A stretch of 34,741 nt of DNA from an uncultured Lachnospiraceae bacterium (GCA_947384285.1 CANDGI010000036.1:1-34741), one strand, 5' to 3'. Positions 1 to 8,300 are shown, counted from the first letter of the stretch. A program made the numbers and translations. Notes: generated by a model from the sequence alone, not told the origin.

Positions 1-59
1 AACTTATTAAACAAGTAGTCTTGATTGACTACACCATTATTATACTAGGAGGTGAGACT

Positions 60-617
60 ATGACCGAGAATGAAAAGCTTGATTTAATACTTTTTGAGCT
101 GCAGGATATGAAAGGCGATATCCGTGAACTGAAAAGCGATGTGCAGGTTTTGAAAGATGATGTGCAGACTCTGAAAGATGATGTGCAGACTCTGAAAGAT
201 GATGTGCAGACTCTGAAATCAGAAATGGCTGGTGTCCAAACAGAGATTGCTGGCATGAAATCAGAAATGGCCGGTGTCCAAACAGAGATTGCTGGCATGA
301 AATCAGAAATAGCTGGTGTCCAAACAGAGATTGCTGGCATGAAATCAGAAATGGCTGGCATCCAAACAGAGATTGCTGGCATGAAATCAGAAATGGCTGG
401 CATCCAAACACATCTTCGAAGCATTGATGCACGTCTGGATAGGATTGAAAACATCGTGGACCGCAATTATGCCATGACAGAAGAATTTTATGTTTCACAG
501 AAAGAAGCCAACGTAGGATTCCGCACAGAATTCCACATCATACATGGCACACTGGATATGCATGGGAGGCAGATTTCCCGCAATACAGTGCTGCTCAAGG
601 AATATAAGATATCATAA
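60..617 (+). CDS. Heptad-repeat coiled-coil protein, function unknown
   Basis: This 185-residue protein has no recognised enzymatic domain. The ATG at 60 is chosen because a near-perfect AGGAGGTGA lies at 48-56; an earlier in-frame start at 21 has no such site. After a short N-terminus (residues 1-25) comes a long run of exact heptads: about four units of the DDVQTLK type (residues 27-52), then five 14-residue units of the SEMAGVQTEIAGMK type (residues 53-122). Hydrophobic residues in the 14-residue unit recur at 3-4-3-4 spacing, as expected for a two-heptad coiled coil. The C-terminal 60 residues are non-repetitive and include a second amphipathic helix (LRSIDARLDRIENIVD). There is no signal peptide or membrane segment, so it is probably cytoplasmic and oligomeric. 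Similar short coiled-coil proteins occur in Clostridia without known function. A terminator follows at 674. Coding status is well supported; function is not. Confidence 0.85.
   Translation: MTENEKLDLILFELQDMKGDIRELKSDVQVLKDDVQTLKDDVQTLKDDVQTLKSEMAGVQTEIAGMKSEMAGVQTEIAGMKSEIAGVQTEIAGMKSEMAGIQTEIAGMKSEMAGIQTHLRSIDARLDRIENIVDRNYAMTEEFYVSQKEANVGFRTEFHIIHGTLDMHGRQISRNTVLLKEYKIS
138..422 (+). repeat. In-frame tandem repeats: 21-bp then 42-bp units inside the coiled-coil gene
   Basis: 21-bp units begin at 138, 159, 180 and 201 (the last merges into the next block). 42-bp units begin at 216, 258, 300, 342 and 384, the fifth diverging after about 30 bases. The copies are almost identical at DNA level, with only a few third-position and conservative changes (Val/Ile, Met/Ile). 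Both unit lengths are multiples of 21 bp, so gain or loss of a unit keeps the frame and the heptad register. Such near-identity suggests recent slippage expansion. Confidence 0.95.
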
Positions 618-673
618 CCAACTCTATTTTTCTATGTAACATGCAAAATTTTCCAAACAATTTTTCAATTTCA

Positions 674-705
674 TAAGGGCAGAACGGTTGCCCGCTCTGC
701 CCTTA
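674..705 (+). terminator. Hairpin terminator after the coiled-coil gene
   Basis: A perfect 10-bp stem, TAAGGGCAGA (674-683) with TCTGCCCTTA (696-705), encloses a 12-base loop. It lies 57 bases after the stop codon. No long T-run follows (ACTATCATTCT), so termination efficiency is uncertain. Confidence 0.6.
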
Positions 706-1052
706 CTATCATTCTATGCTATCCATTTCTGTATCTATTTTTTATATATGCCTATATTTTCCCGACGAAACCGAAATGTAGTCAATGTCTCCTACAGCCA
801 ACAGACAATTTCCTAAATCGTTTACACTTGTTGTATACCCTCTTTCGGCTTTAGCCCTACATCCCATACATACCATGATTAACGCCCCTTCCATATTCTA
901 TTCGATTTTGAAGAGCATGCTTACAGAACAAGGCCTCTCATTTACAGGAAGGCTCTGCTCTCTAAAACGGATTCCAGCCGCGCGGCTTCCCTTAAGCCAA
1001 ATCCCATCCTGCCCCGTCCTCCGTATCCAAATATAAAACGTCCGCCATAGCA
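706..1052. other. Gene-free interval with a possible terminator of the ABC operon
   Basis: I see no credible gene here. The one open frame on the plus strand (785-1036) has no ribosome binding site and an implausible composition. At 969-1004, read on the minus strand, GGATT...AATCC encloses the small hairpins GGCTT-AAGGG-AAGCC and the 12-bp palindrome AGCCGCGCGGCT (976-987), and is followed by GTTTT. It could terminate the ABC transporter operon that ends at 1053, but the T-tract is weak. Confidence 0.4.
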
Positions 1053-2888
1053 CTAAGCCGCATCAAACTGCGAATTATACAACTCCGCATAAAACCCATT
1101 CTTCTCCAGAAGCTCCTGGTGGTTCCCCTGCTCAATAATATCCCCGTCCTTCATGACAAGAATCACATCTGCATCTTTAATGGTAGAGAGCCTGTGGGCA
1201 ATCACAAAGCTGGTCCTGCCCCTCATCAGATTATTCATCGCCTTCTGTATCCTTCCTTCGGTACGGGTATCCACCGAGGATGTGGCCTCGTCCAGAATCA
1301 AAATCGGGTTATCTGCAAGAATCGCCCTTGCAATGGTAAGCAGCTGCTTCTGTCCCTGGGACACGTTGCTGGCATCCTCATTCAGCTCCATGCTGTACCC
1401 ACCGGGAAGGGTGGAAATAAAATGATGGGCATGGGCGGCCTTGGCGGCAGCGATTACCTCCTCATCGGTGGCATTAAGCCTTCCATAACGAATGTTTTCC
1501 ATAATCGTCCCCTGAAACAGCCAGGTGTCCTGCAGCACCATGCCGAAATTCTCCCTAAGCTCACTGCGGTTAAATTCCCTCAAATCGTGGCCGTCTACCT
1601 GGATGCTTCCCTTGGCCACATCGTAAAAGCGCATCAAAAGCTTTACCATAGTGGTCTTTCCTGCCCCGGTAGGCCCTACAATCGCCACCATCTGCCCAGG
1701 CTCAACCTGGCAGTTAAAATCATGGATGATTATTTTTTCTGGATCATAGCCAAACTGCACATGCTCAAAGTTCACCCTTCCTTTCATTTCGGAAAGCTTA
1801 ACCGGATGCGCTGCAGCCAGGTCTTCCTCCTCTTCTCCTAAAAACTCAAACACACGCTCTGCGGCAGCCGCTGTGGACTGGAGCATATTGGATACCTGGG
1901 CTGCCTGGGTAATGGGCTGGGTAAACTGGCGCACATATTGAATAAAAGACTGGATTTCCCCAACCTCAATGCTTCCCCGGATGGCAAGCATCCCGCCTGT
2001 CACCGCCACTGCCACATATCCCAGATTGCCTACAAATCCCATGACAGGCTGCATCATGCCGGACAAAAACTGTGATTTCCATGCAGACTCAAAGAGGCTG
2101 CGGTTAGTCCCATGAAAAACTTCAAGCATATCCTCTTCTTTGTTAAAAGCTTTTACAATGTTGTGGCCGCTGTAAACCTCCTCTACCTGCCCATTGATTT
2201 CCCCCAGGTATTTTTGCTGCGCCACAAAATATTTTTGGGAAAATTTCACTACAATTCCTATCAAAGCGGCAGACACCGGAAGAATCACCAATGCAATCAA
2301 TGTCATCACCGGGCTGATGCTTAGCATCATAATCAAAATGCCGATAATCGTAGAAACAGATGTGATAAGCTGGGTTACGCTCTGGTTCAGCCCCTGCCCC
2401 AGCGTATCCACATCATTGGTAATCCGAGACAATATTTCCCCGACTGTCCTGGATTCAAAATATTTCATGGGCATCCTGTTAATTTTTTCAGAGATGTCTG
2501 CACGGAAACGAAAACAGATTTTCTGGGTAATCCCTGTCATAATCCATCCCTGGATAAAAGAACAAGCAGCGCTGAATAGGTAAACAGCCACTAAAAACAA
2601 CAGGATTTCTCCAATTTTCCCAAAATCAATGGTTCCAGTGCCCGACACCTTAGCCACCAATCCTTGAAAAAGTTCTGTGGTGGCCTGGCCTAGGATTTTC
2701 GGCCCTGCAATGCCAAATACCGTAGAGGCAACGGCGAATATCATAACAATCAGGATGCCGATTTTATAATTTCCCATATATTGTACCAGCTTTTTTATGG
2801 TTCCTTTAAAATTCTTTGCTTTCTCACCCGGCATCATTCCATGGCCATGCCCATGGCCCATCCTTCCCCTTCTTCTCGGTTCGCTCAT
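1053..2888 (-). CDS. ABC exporter half-transporter, catalytically canonical subunit
   Basis: This 611-residue protein is a membrane-spanning permease fused to an ATPase, of the multidrug/lipid exporter type that works as a heterodimer. Six transmembrane segments occupy roughly residues 40-340. The nucleotide-binding domain carries Walker A GPTGAGKT (405-412), Q-loop Gln near 453, signature VSQGQ (509-513), Walker B ILILDE with catalytic Glu534, and switch His565. The signature has Gln in place of the first Gly (VSQGQ, not LSGGQ), as in the canonical partner of TM287/288-type exporters. The N-terminus is basic and His/Gly-rich (residues 10-19), a frequent feature of this clostridial subfamily. 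Its ATG overlaps the stop of the upstream partner gene (ATGA), implying translational coupling and 1:1 subunits. The substrate cannot be read from sequence; a MarR regulator in the operon suggests a drug or toxic small molecule. Confidence 0.95.
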   Translation of the reverse strand: MSEPRRRGRMGHGHGHGMMPGEKAKNFKGTIKKLVQYMGNYKIGILIVMIFAVASTVFGIAGPKILGQATTELFQGLVAKVSGTGTIDFGKIGEILLFLVAVYLFSAACSFIQGWIMTGITQKICFRFRADISEKINRMPMKYFESRTVGEILSRITNDVDTLGQGLNQSVTQLITSVSTIIGILIMMLSISPVMTLIALVILPVSAALIGIVVKFSQKYFVAQQKYLGEINGQVEEVYSGHNIVKAFNKEEDMLEVFHGTNRSLFESAWKSQFLSGMMQPVMGFVGNLGYVAVAVTGGMLAIRGSIEVGEIQSFIQYVRQFTQPITQAAQVSNMLQSTAAAAERVFEFLGEEEEDLAAAHPVKLSEMKGRVNFEHVQFGYDPEKIIIHDFNCQVEPGQMVAIVGPTGAGKTTMVKLLMRFYDVAKGSIQVDGHDLREFNRSELRENFGMVLQDTWLFQGTIMENIRYGRLNATDEEVIAAAKAAHAHHFISTLPGGYSMELNEDASNVSQGQKQLLTIARAILADNPILILDEATSSVDTRTEGRIQKAMNNLMRGRTSFVIAHRLSTIKDADVILVMKDGDIIEQGNHQELLEKNGFYAELYNSQFDAA

Positions 2889-5140
2889 TCTATAACGCCT
2901 CCTCTCTCCTGCTCTGCTTCGAACTGCCCCTGCCTGGATAACGCAGATGCTCCCTCTGGTTCCTGTCCTGCCGCGGACTGTCCCTGCCCAGGCACTCCAG
3001 ACGTTTCCCGCAATTCCTTCTCGGACAACTGGGACACTGCAATCTCCTGATAAGTTTCACAGGTTTTCATCAGTTCTTTATGGGTTCCCATGCCCACAAT
3101 GCCTCCATCCTCCAATACCAAAATCTGGTCCGCATGCAGAATCGTGCTGATACGCTGAGCCACAATGATGACAGCGGCTTCCTTTGTTTTTGCAGCCAGT
3201 GCTTTCCGCAGCGCTACATCCGTCTTATAATCCAATGCAGAAAAGCTGTCGTCAAAAAGAAATATTTTGGGATTTTTGGCAATGGCTCTTGCAATGGAAA
3301 GCCGCTGCTTCTGCCCGCCGGACACATTTGTGCCGCCCTGGGCAATGGGGCTGTCATATTGCTCCTCCTTTTCCAGGATGAACGAAGCGGCCTGGGCGAT
3401 TTCTGCCGCCTCCTCCATAGCCTCCTTTTCCACATTTCCTGCAAACTGCAGATTGGAAGCTATCGTACCGGAAAACAGCACTCCTTTCTGGGGCACATAT
3501 CCAATCAGGCTCCTTAACTTCTTCTGGCTTATTTCTCTGATATCCACCCCATCAATTGTAATCTTTCCTTTTGTCACATCATAAAACCGGGGAATCAAAT
3601 TCAGCAGCGTAGACTTCCCGGAGCCGGTGCTTCCAATAATGGCTGTGGTCTTCCCTGGCTCCGCTGTAAAGGAAAGATGGGAAACCGCAGGCTCCCCCGC
3701 GCCTGGATAGGAAAAAGACACATCCTCAAAGGCTACCGTCCCCTTCCACCCCGATTCTTTTTCGTCCTTTGGCTGAACCGGGTCTGTTATGGTTTCCCGC
3801 GTAGTTACCACCTCATCAATACGTCTGGCTGCAACCCCGGCTCTTGGCAGCATTACCGACACCATAGTAATCATCAGAAATGCCATTACAATCTGCATGG
3901 TGTAAGTAATAAATGCCATCATATCCCCCACCTGCAGATTTCCATAGTCTACGCCTTTGGCTCCAAACCATACAATCAGCACGGTAATGCAATTCATAAT
4001 CAGCATCATAGCCGGCATCATCATGGACATGACGCGGCTGGTAAACAGCTGTGTTTTCATCAAATCCCGGCTGGCGCCTTCAAACCGCTTTTCTTCAAAC
4101 TTTTCCCTGGAAAAAGCACGTATCACAGAGACGCCCGTTAATATTTCCCTGGAAACAAGATTCAGCCGGTCCACCAGCGTCTGCATTTTTTTAAATTTCG
4201 GCATAGTGACAGACATAAGAATTCCCACCAAAAAAATGATGCTTCCCACTGCCACGCCGATAATCCAGCCCATGCCGGTTTTTGTATTTATCACCTTAAA
4301 AATTCCGCCGATTCCGATAATCGGCGCATAAATAACCATACGCAGCAAGATAACCGTCACCATCTGCACCTGCTGGATATCATTGGTGCTTCTGGTAATC
4401 AAAGACGCGGTAGAAAACTGTTCCATCTCACTGCTGGAAAATGCCACCACCTTCTGGAACACCTGCCCTCGCAAATCCATGCCAAGCCTGGCCGAAATCC
4501 GCGCGGCAATCAGCCCTGTCAGGATGGATGCCGCCATCATCACAATGGCCATAAGAAGCATTTTCCCTCCTGTGCGGAACATGTACCGGTTCTGGTAGTC
4601 TCCTAAGTCCCACCCCAGTGCTTCATATTCATTTCTTACGGCAAGTCCTGCCCGCTGGGCAATCAGCGTACTGCTTTCATCCCCCAGGCCTTCCATGGCT
4701 TTCTCCTCCAGCTTCAGCATCTGCTCTCTGGTAATCTGCCCGCTTTCTGACAGCGCCTGCAGTCCTCTCCCATCCAGGCCCATCTCCTCCATCATAGAAA
4801 ACATGGCCGCCAGGGGCATCCCCACAAGCTCATCCAATGCCGCCAGTTCCTTCTTATCCCTAACATTCCGCTCATAATTGCCGTCCTCTGTCTCCTGATA
4901 AGAATTCCGCAGGATCTCCTCTTCCTCCTCGGTCAGGAACAGACAGAGATTCTCCAATGTCTCTTTCCTCATCTCATCCGGCGATACATGGGCAATCCCG
5001 CCCTGCTGGATTCCCACATCCACAATATCGGACATATACTGGGGCAGCGACAAATCACAATATGCCTGTGCAATTAAAAGAAGAATAATGCACAATACAG
5101 ATGCCTTGTATCTGCCCAGATAGCTAAATATTTTTCCCAT
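2885..5140 (-). CDS. ABC exporter half-transporter, degenerate-site subunit with extracellular insertion
   Basis: This is the partner subunit of the exporter (751 residues from the chosen start). I prefer the ATG at 5140 to the one at 5164 because AGAGAGG lies 8 bases upstream; the upstream ATG has no binding site. Between TM1 (about residues 14-35) and TM2 (about 192-215) there is an acidic insertion of about 150 residues, which makes the protein longer than the usual 580 residues. The ATPase domain has Walker A GSTGSGKS (503-510) and signature VSGGQ (606-610). Two catalytic positions are substituted: the Walker B Glu is Asp631 (FLFDDS) and the switch His is Gln662 (VAQRIS). Both substitutions are typical of the non-hydrolysing half of heterodimeric exporters such as TM287/288 and BmrCD. 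Its Walker motifs would pair with the atypical VSQGQ of the partner to form the degenerate ATP site. Confidence 0.95.
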   Translation of the reverse strand: MGKIFSYLGRYKASVLCIILLLIAQAYCDLSLPQYMSDIVDVGIQQGGIAHVSPDEMRKETLENLCLFLTEEEEEILRNSYQETEDGNYERNVRDKKELAALDELVGMPLAAMFSMMEEMGLDGRGLQALSESGQITREQMLKLEEKAMEGLGDESSTLIAQRAGLAVRNEYEALGWDLGDYQNRYMFRTGGKMLLMAIVMMAASILTGLIAARISARLGMDLRGQVFQKVVAFSSSEMEQFSTASLITRSTNDIQQVQMVTVILLRMVIYAPIIGIGGIFKVINTKTGMGWIIGVAVGSIIFLVGILMSVTMPKFKKMQTLVDRLNLVSREILTGVSVIRAFSREKFEEKRFEGASRDLMKTQLFTSRVMSMMMPAMMLIMNCITVLIVWFGAKGVDYGNLQVGDMMAFITYTMQIVMAFLMITMVSVMLPRAGVAARRIDEVVTTRETITDPVQPKDEKESGWKGTVAFEDVSFSYPGAGEPAVSHLSFTAEPGKTTAIIGSTGSGKSTLLNLIPRFYDVTKGKITIDGVDIREISQKKLRSLIGYVPQKGVLFSGTIASNLQFAGNVEKEAMEEAAEIAQAASFILEKEEQYDSPIAQGGTNVSGGQKQRLSIARAIAKNPKIFLFDDSFSALDYKTDVALRKALAAKTKEAAVIIVAQRISTILHADQILVLEDGGIVGMGTHKELMKTCETYQEIAVSQLSEKELRETSGVPGQGQSAAGQEPEGASALSRQGQFEAEQERGGVIE

Positions 5141-5236
5141 TCTCGATTCCTCTCTTTCTGGCATATGCTGTCAGCCCAGCATTCTGCTTCCTCATGATCG
5201 ACTTTTGATTTCCCATCATTGGTTTTCCGCCTTCCA

Positions 5237-5683
5237 TCATTGGTTTCTTGCTTCCTGCTCCATCACGTCCGCCAGCTCATCGCAAAGGTTTACCAATTCC
5301 TCCATTCTCTCTTCCCCCATGGATTCCAGCACACGTCTCATATAAGATGTTATGGCAGCCTGTGCCTGCTCACATATTTCTGCACCTTCTTCTGTTAAAA
5401 ATACATAAGTATTCCTCCGGTCCCTATCATCCACCCTTCTGCCAATTAAATTCCGCTCCTCCAGCCCCCGCAGCATCCTGGAGGTCTGGGAGGAGGCAAT
5501 TCTTAGATTCTGCGCCACCTCTGACACATAAATTCCCGGAAGGCCTGTCTGCTTCTGGCAGCCTTTGATGGTCTGCAATGCAAAAAACTCCATTTTGGAA
5601 ATTCCAGTTTCCGGCGCGATGTTCACTTTCCGAATCCGCTGGAATGCATACATTAACCTGGTGTGTATCCCGATATCTTTCAT
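5237..5683 (-). CDS. MarR-family transcriptional regulator
   Basis: This winged helix-turn-helix repressor (148 residues from the ATG at 5683) heads the ABC exporter operon. A TTG at 5734 would extend it by 17 residues, but those residues are not MarR-like and lack a good binding site; GGGGATGAG precedes the ATG at 5683. The DNA-binding helices lie in the segment containing LRIASSQTSRMLRGLEERN, followed by the wing with the DDRDRRNTYVFLTEEG pattern typical of MarR. Flanking N- and C-terminal helices would form the dimer interface. The stop at 5237 is 97 bases upstream of the transporter start. A perfect inverted repeat lies downstream of its promoter, so autoregulation with release by an exporter substrate is the natural model; the ligand is unknown. 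Confidence 0.93.
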   Translation of the reverse strand: MKDIGIHTRLMYAFQRIRKVNIAPETGISKMEFFALQTIKGCQKQTGLPGIYVSEVAQNLRIASSQTSRMLRGLEERNLIGRRVDDRDRRNTYVFLTEEGAEICEQAQAAITSYMRRVLESMGEERMEELVNLCDELADVMEQEARNQ

Positions 5684-5777
5684 AATTCTCATCCCCGTTT
5701 CCCGTTTACTATTGCTGCGGCAATGAAATGCCAAAGCTCTTTTCTCAGATATGAATATCTGCTTACAGAAAAATATA

Positions 5778-5820
5778 TTAGGAAGTAAATAGTTTACAAC
5801 GTTATCTATTTACTTCCTAA
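5778..5820. promoter_or_regulatory. Perfect 15-bp inverted repeat, probable MarR operator
   Basis: TTAGGAAGTAAATAG (5778-5792) and CTATTTACTTCCTAA (5806-5820) are exact reverse complements separated by 13 bases. The repeat begins 2 bases downstream of the predicted -10 box and so covers the transcription start of the marR-ABC operon. A bound dimer would block initiation. The binding protein is inferred from position. Confidence 0.75.
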
Positions 5821-5821
5821 C

Positions 5822-5850
5822 ATATTATTCCAGCTTTTTCAATTTGTCAA
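5822..5850 (-). promoter_or_regulatory. Sigma-A type promoter of the marR-ABC operon
   Basis: Read on the minus strand, TTGACA (5845-5850) is followed after 17 bases by TAATAT (5822-5827). The -35 box is a perfect match and overlaps the last codons of the upstream GntR gene. Initiation is expected near 5815, inside the inverted repeat. Confidence 0.75.
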
Positions 5851-6575
5851 CCGTTATTTTGCATCATTTTTTCTAATTGCGCTTCTACAACTCTGAAATG
5901 CTTGTCAAAAGCCTTCATGGCTTCCGGCAAATCCCGATCCATCAGGGCACGGTAAATCCCCCAGTGGGAACGCCGCAGTAATTCCGCACGCATTTTGTTG
6001 GTAAGAATTTTCGTCCGGAAATTTTCTATAAACTGATCCAGCAGGTTATCCAGCATGGAATTATACAAAATCAGCATCCGGTTATGGGAACATTTCACCA
6101 GCATATGATGAAATTCCAAATCCAGCTTCGCGCTTTCCTTTGCGCTCATGGGCTGATCCATTTCTATCAAAATCTGATGCATTTCTTCCAATTCTTCCTT
6201 CGTTGCCTTCTCCACTGCCAGGCGGACAGCCGCATATTCGTAGCCGGTGCGGATATGGAATATTTCTGAATAGTCAATCTCCAGCAGCGCCATCACCATA
6301 TTGACAGATTTCAGCATATATTCCATCGGATCACACCTGACATAGTTGCCGCTCCCCTGCAGGCATTCAATCAGGCCTGTAATCTCCAGCATGTGCATCA
6401 CTTCCCGGATGGAATTGCGGCTGACCCCCAGCTGCTCTGCGATTTCCCGTTCTGTAGGGATCTTATCATTCAACTTCAATTTCCCGGATAAAATCTGCTC
6501 CGAAAAATACTCAAATACATATTCATATGTTTTTTTTCCATTTAATTTTGAATTGTCCATTCTGCCGCCTTCCAT
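5847..6575 (-). CDS. GntR-family regulator, FadR/FCD subfamily, likely controls the lactate operon
   Basis: This 242-residue regulator has an N-terminal winged helix-turn-helix (about residues 15-85) with the family signature KIPTEREIAEQLGVSRNSIREV, and a C-terminal all-helical FCD ligand domain (about 95-235). The FCD metal-site pattern is visible: Asp in LDLEFHH, then His in SHWGIY and in KHFRVVEAQL. FCD domains often bind carboxylic acids; LldR and LutR, which govern lactate genes, belong to this subfamily. It is the last gene of the lactate cluster but lies 447 bases beyond the racemase gene and behind a terminator-like hairpin (6922-6956), so it may have its own transcript. The start could be 6575 or the ATG at 6560; both have a purine-rich site upstream. 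Lactate as ligand is inferred from context. Confidence 0.93.
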   Translation of the reverse strand: MEGGRMDNSKLNGKKTYEYVFEYFSEQILSGKLKLNDKIPTEREIAEQLGVSRNSIREVMHMLEITGLIECLQGSGNYVRCDPMEYMLKSVNMVMALLEIDYSEIFHIRTGYEYAAVRLAVEKATKEELEEMHQILIEMDQPMSAKESAKLDLEFHHMLVKCSHNRMLILYNSMLDNLLDQFIENFRTKILTNKMRAELLRRSHWGIYRALMDRDLPEAMKAFDKHFRVVEAQLEKMMQNNG

Positions 6576-6802
6576 CTTTGCATCTTCCTGCCAACATAAT
6601 TGTCGTAACTCCTCCCTGTCACATATGGACTCCCTGATGAGATTTTCATCTCTTTCATCTTAACATAAATGGATGGACAACTCAATGGCTTCATTATTTA
6701 TGGATTTTCCCTGGAGAGCTTTTAATATTAGGATATGGACGGAAAGACAGGGGAACCATTTTGCCGCAGGCAATGGGGTGTCTCGCCCTAGGTCTATTCC
6801 CT

Positions 6803-6898
6803 GAATGCTGCAAGCTCTGGGGTATGAGCCGCCTCGCAGCAAGCTACGGAATATCGCATTCTGGCTTCTTTTTCGGAATGCTGCAAGCTCTGGGGTAT
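6803..6898. repeat. Pair of 23-bp direct repeats, period 73 bp
   Basis: Copies at 6803-6825 and 6876-6898 are identical over 23 bases and end in GGGGTAT. They are not in a coding region. Function is unknown. Confidence 0.85.
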
Positions 6899-6921
6899 TA
6901 CACCTATAAGAGAAGAAAGGG

Positions 6922-6956
6922 AAAACAGCAGGGTGGCAAAGCCTGCCTTCCTGCTG
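6922..6956 (-). terminator. Terminator after the lactate racemase gene
   Basis: Read on the minus strand, CAGCAGG and CCTGCTG (6950-6956 and 6926-6932) form the base, GGCA/TGCC continues the stem after a small internal loop, and the hairpin is followed by TTTTCCC. It lies 66 bases past the racemase stop and probably ends most transcripts of the lactate operon before the GntR gene. Confidence 0.6.
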
Positions 6957-7022
6957 CTTTCTGTGAATTATGTTGTATGTATGTGTTGGAAATCTGCCTT
7001 TCGGCAAATCATCACCGAAATA

Positions 7023-8300
7023 TTATTTCACCATTACTGATACACCATCCGGAATAATTGCGATATGGGCATTTTGCCCTTTTTCCCGCAGTGCCCGGTC
7101 TAAGGCTTCATTTACGGTTGGGGCTGTCTCGAAGCCCATCTCCTCTGCCATGGCCCGGTATTGCTGGCACATCACATAGATCACCTTGTGATGGATGAGT
7201 ATCCGGCTTTGAATCTGGTATTCCCACTGGTCTGGTTTGGTTTCATCCTGGGGAACTTTTAAAATTTCATCCATCAGGCTCTTTGGGCTCTCACAGTTTT
7301 TTAATGCCTGGTAAAATCCTTCGCCGCCGTGTCCGTCTCCGCAGTTGGATACCATGATGATGATGCCTCCCTCCCTGCAGGCTGCTTCCGCCGCTGTCAT
7401 GCCCTTGACCGACTGGTACATATTCTGGTCCAGGGGATAGCCGCCGTTGGTGGAAATGGCGATATCCGCAGGCTTCTTCGGGCTTACCTGGCAATACTGC
7501 TGGAGGAACCGGCAGCCGGCTGCATGTGCTTTTATTGCATCACCGGCCACCGCATGCACAACTTTTTTGCCAGCGTCGATGATTACGTTGACAATGTACG
7601 TTTGGCCTGCCATTTCACTGGCAGCCGCCATATCTCTATGGATAGGGTTGTTCTCCAAGATGCCGGTACGGCTGTAAGGAGAATCTATAAATGCGGAACA
7701 GTGGTTTCCTAAAACTGTTACCGCACTGGATACACCGGGCAGGACGCTTTTGCGTCCGCCGGAAAATCCTGCAAAAAAATGTGTTTCGATAAATCCCTCG
7801 CTTACCAAGAGATCCGCTTCTGCCGCAATTTTATTGATCAACAGCGGCGCCCCGGAGGGAAGTACCCCGAGATTTACCATGTCATCCATGTTCTGGCTGT
7901 CGTGAACCACAATTTTCTCCTGGTCCACGATTTCCTCCCCGAACTTGCCTATCAGTTCTTCCCTAGTCGTAGCCCGGTGGAATCCCGTTGCAATCAGCAA
8001 TGTAATGTCCGCCTTAGGGTTCCCTTCCCGGATTTCCTTGAGCATAAACGGAATGATATGCTTGCTTGGCACAGGCCTGGTATGGTCGGAACAGATGATA
8101 ACTACTTTCTGCTTCTCTTTAGAAAGCTCGGAAAGCTTCGGTGAGCCAATGGGATGTTCCATAGCCTCCAGTACAATCTCATCCTCTGTCTTCCCACTCT
8201 TTGGCATAGATTCAATGGAAGATTCCAGAATCTCATAATCTAAATGTTCATCCAGATGAAGCATCATGCCCTCTCTGGAAAATGGAAGTTTCATCTCCAT
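7023..8300 (-). CDS. larA: Nickel-dependent lactate racemase (LarA family)
   Basis: It interconverts D- and L-lactate in the cytoplasm using the nickel-pincer nucleotide cofactor, letting a D-specific dehydrogenase use both isomers. The start at 8300 (425 residues) is preferred over 8321: GAGGGAAACAGC precedes it, and this numbering puts the active-site residues at the positions known for Lactobacillus plantarum LarA: Arg75 (DHTRP), His108 (GFHRATT), His174 (IETHFF), Lys184 (GGRKSVLPG) and His200 (GNH). The length is that of the family (about 424). It corresponds to LctE of the Acetobacterium woodii lactate operon. The cofactor enzymes LarB, LarC and LarE are not in this window. Close homologues act on other 2-hydroxy acids, but the operon context makes lactate the best substrate. 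Confidence 0.9.
   Translation of the reverse strand: MEMKLPFSREGMMLHLDEHLDYEILESSIESMPKSGKTEDEIVLEAMEHPIGSPKLSELSKEKQKVVIICSDHTRPVPSKHIIPFMLKEIREGNPKADITLLIATGFHRATTREELIGKFGEEIVDQEKIVVHDSQNMDDMVNLGVLPSGAPLLINKIAAEADLLVSEGFIETHFFAGFSGGRKSVLPGVSSAVTVLGNHCSAFIDSPYSRTGILENNPIHRDMAAASEMAGQTYIVNVIIDAGKKVVHAVAGDAIKAHAAGCRFLQQYCQVSPKKPADIAISTNGGYPLDQNMYQSVKGMTAAEAACREGGIIIMVSNCGDGHGGEGFYQALKNCESPKSLMDEILKVPQDETKPDQWEYQIQSRILIHHKVIYVMCQQYRAMAEEMGFETAPTVNEALDRALREKGQNAHIAIIPDGVSVMVK

Larger units (their letters stand above)
6576..7022. other. Interval between the racemase and GntR genes, with a 23-bp direct repeat
   Basis: No credible gene is visible; open frames on both strands lack binding sites and have implausible composition. 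A 23-base sequence beginning GAATGCTGCAAGCTCTGGGG occurs at 6803-6825 and again at 6876-6898 (period 73), with a weaker related stretch between (AGCAAGCTACGGAATAT, 6838-6854). A terminator-like hairpin sits at 6922-6956. A promoter for the GntR gene should lie here, but I could not identify a convincing one. Confidence 0.5.

Noticed and set aside
29-498. Long minus-strand open frames over the coiled-coil gene
   Set aside because: They are open only because the 21/42-bp repeats contain no stop in those frames; composition is repetitive and there is no ribosome binding site.
785-1036. Plus-strand open frame of 83 codons
   Set aside because: No ribosome binding site, unlikely composition, and it ends beside the convergent ABC transporter gene.
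6660-7057. Overlapping open frames on both strands between larA and the GntR gene
   Set aside because: Both lack binding sites; the plus-strand one contains the 23-bp repeat twice and overlaps the end of larA.
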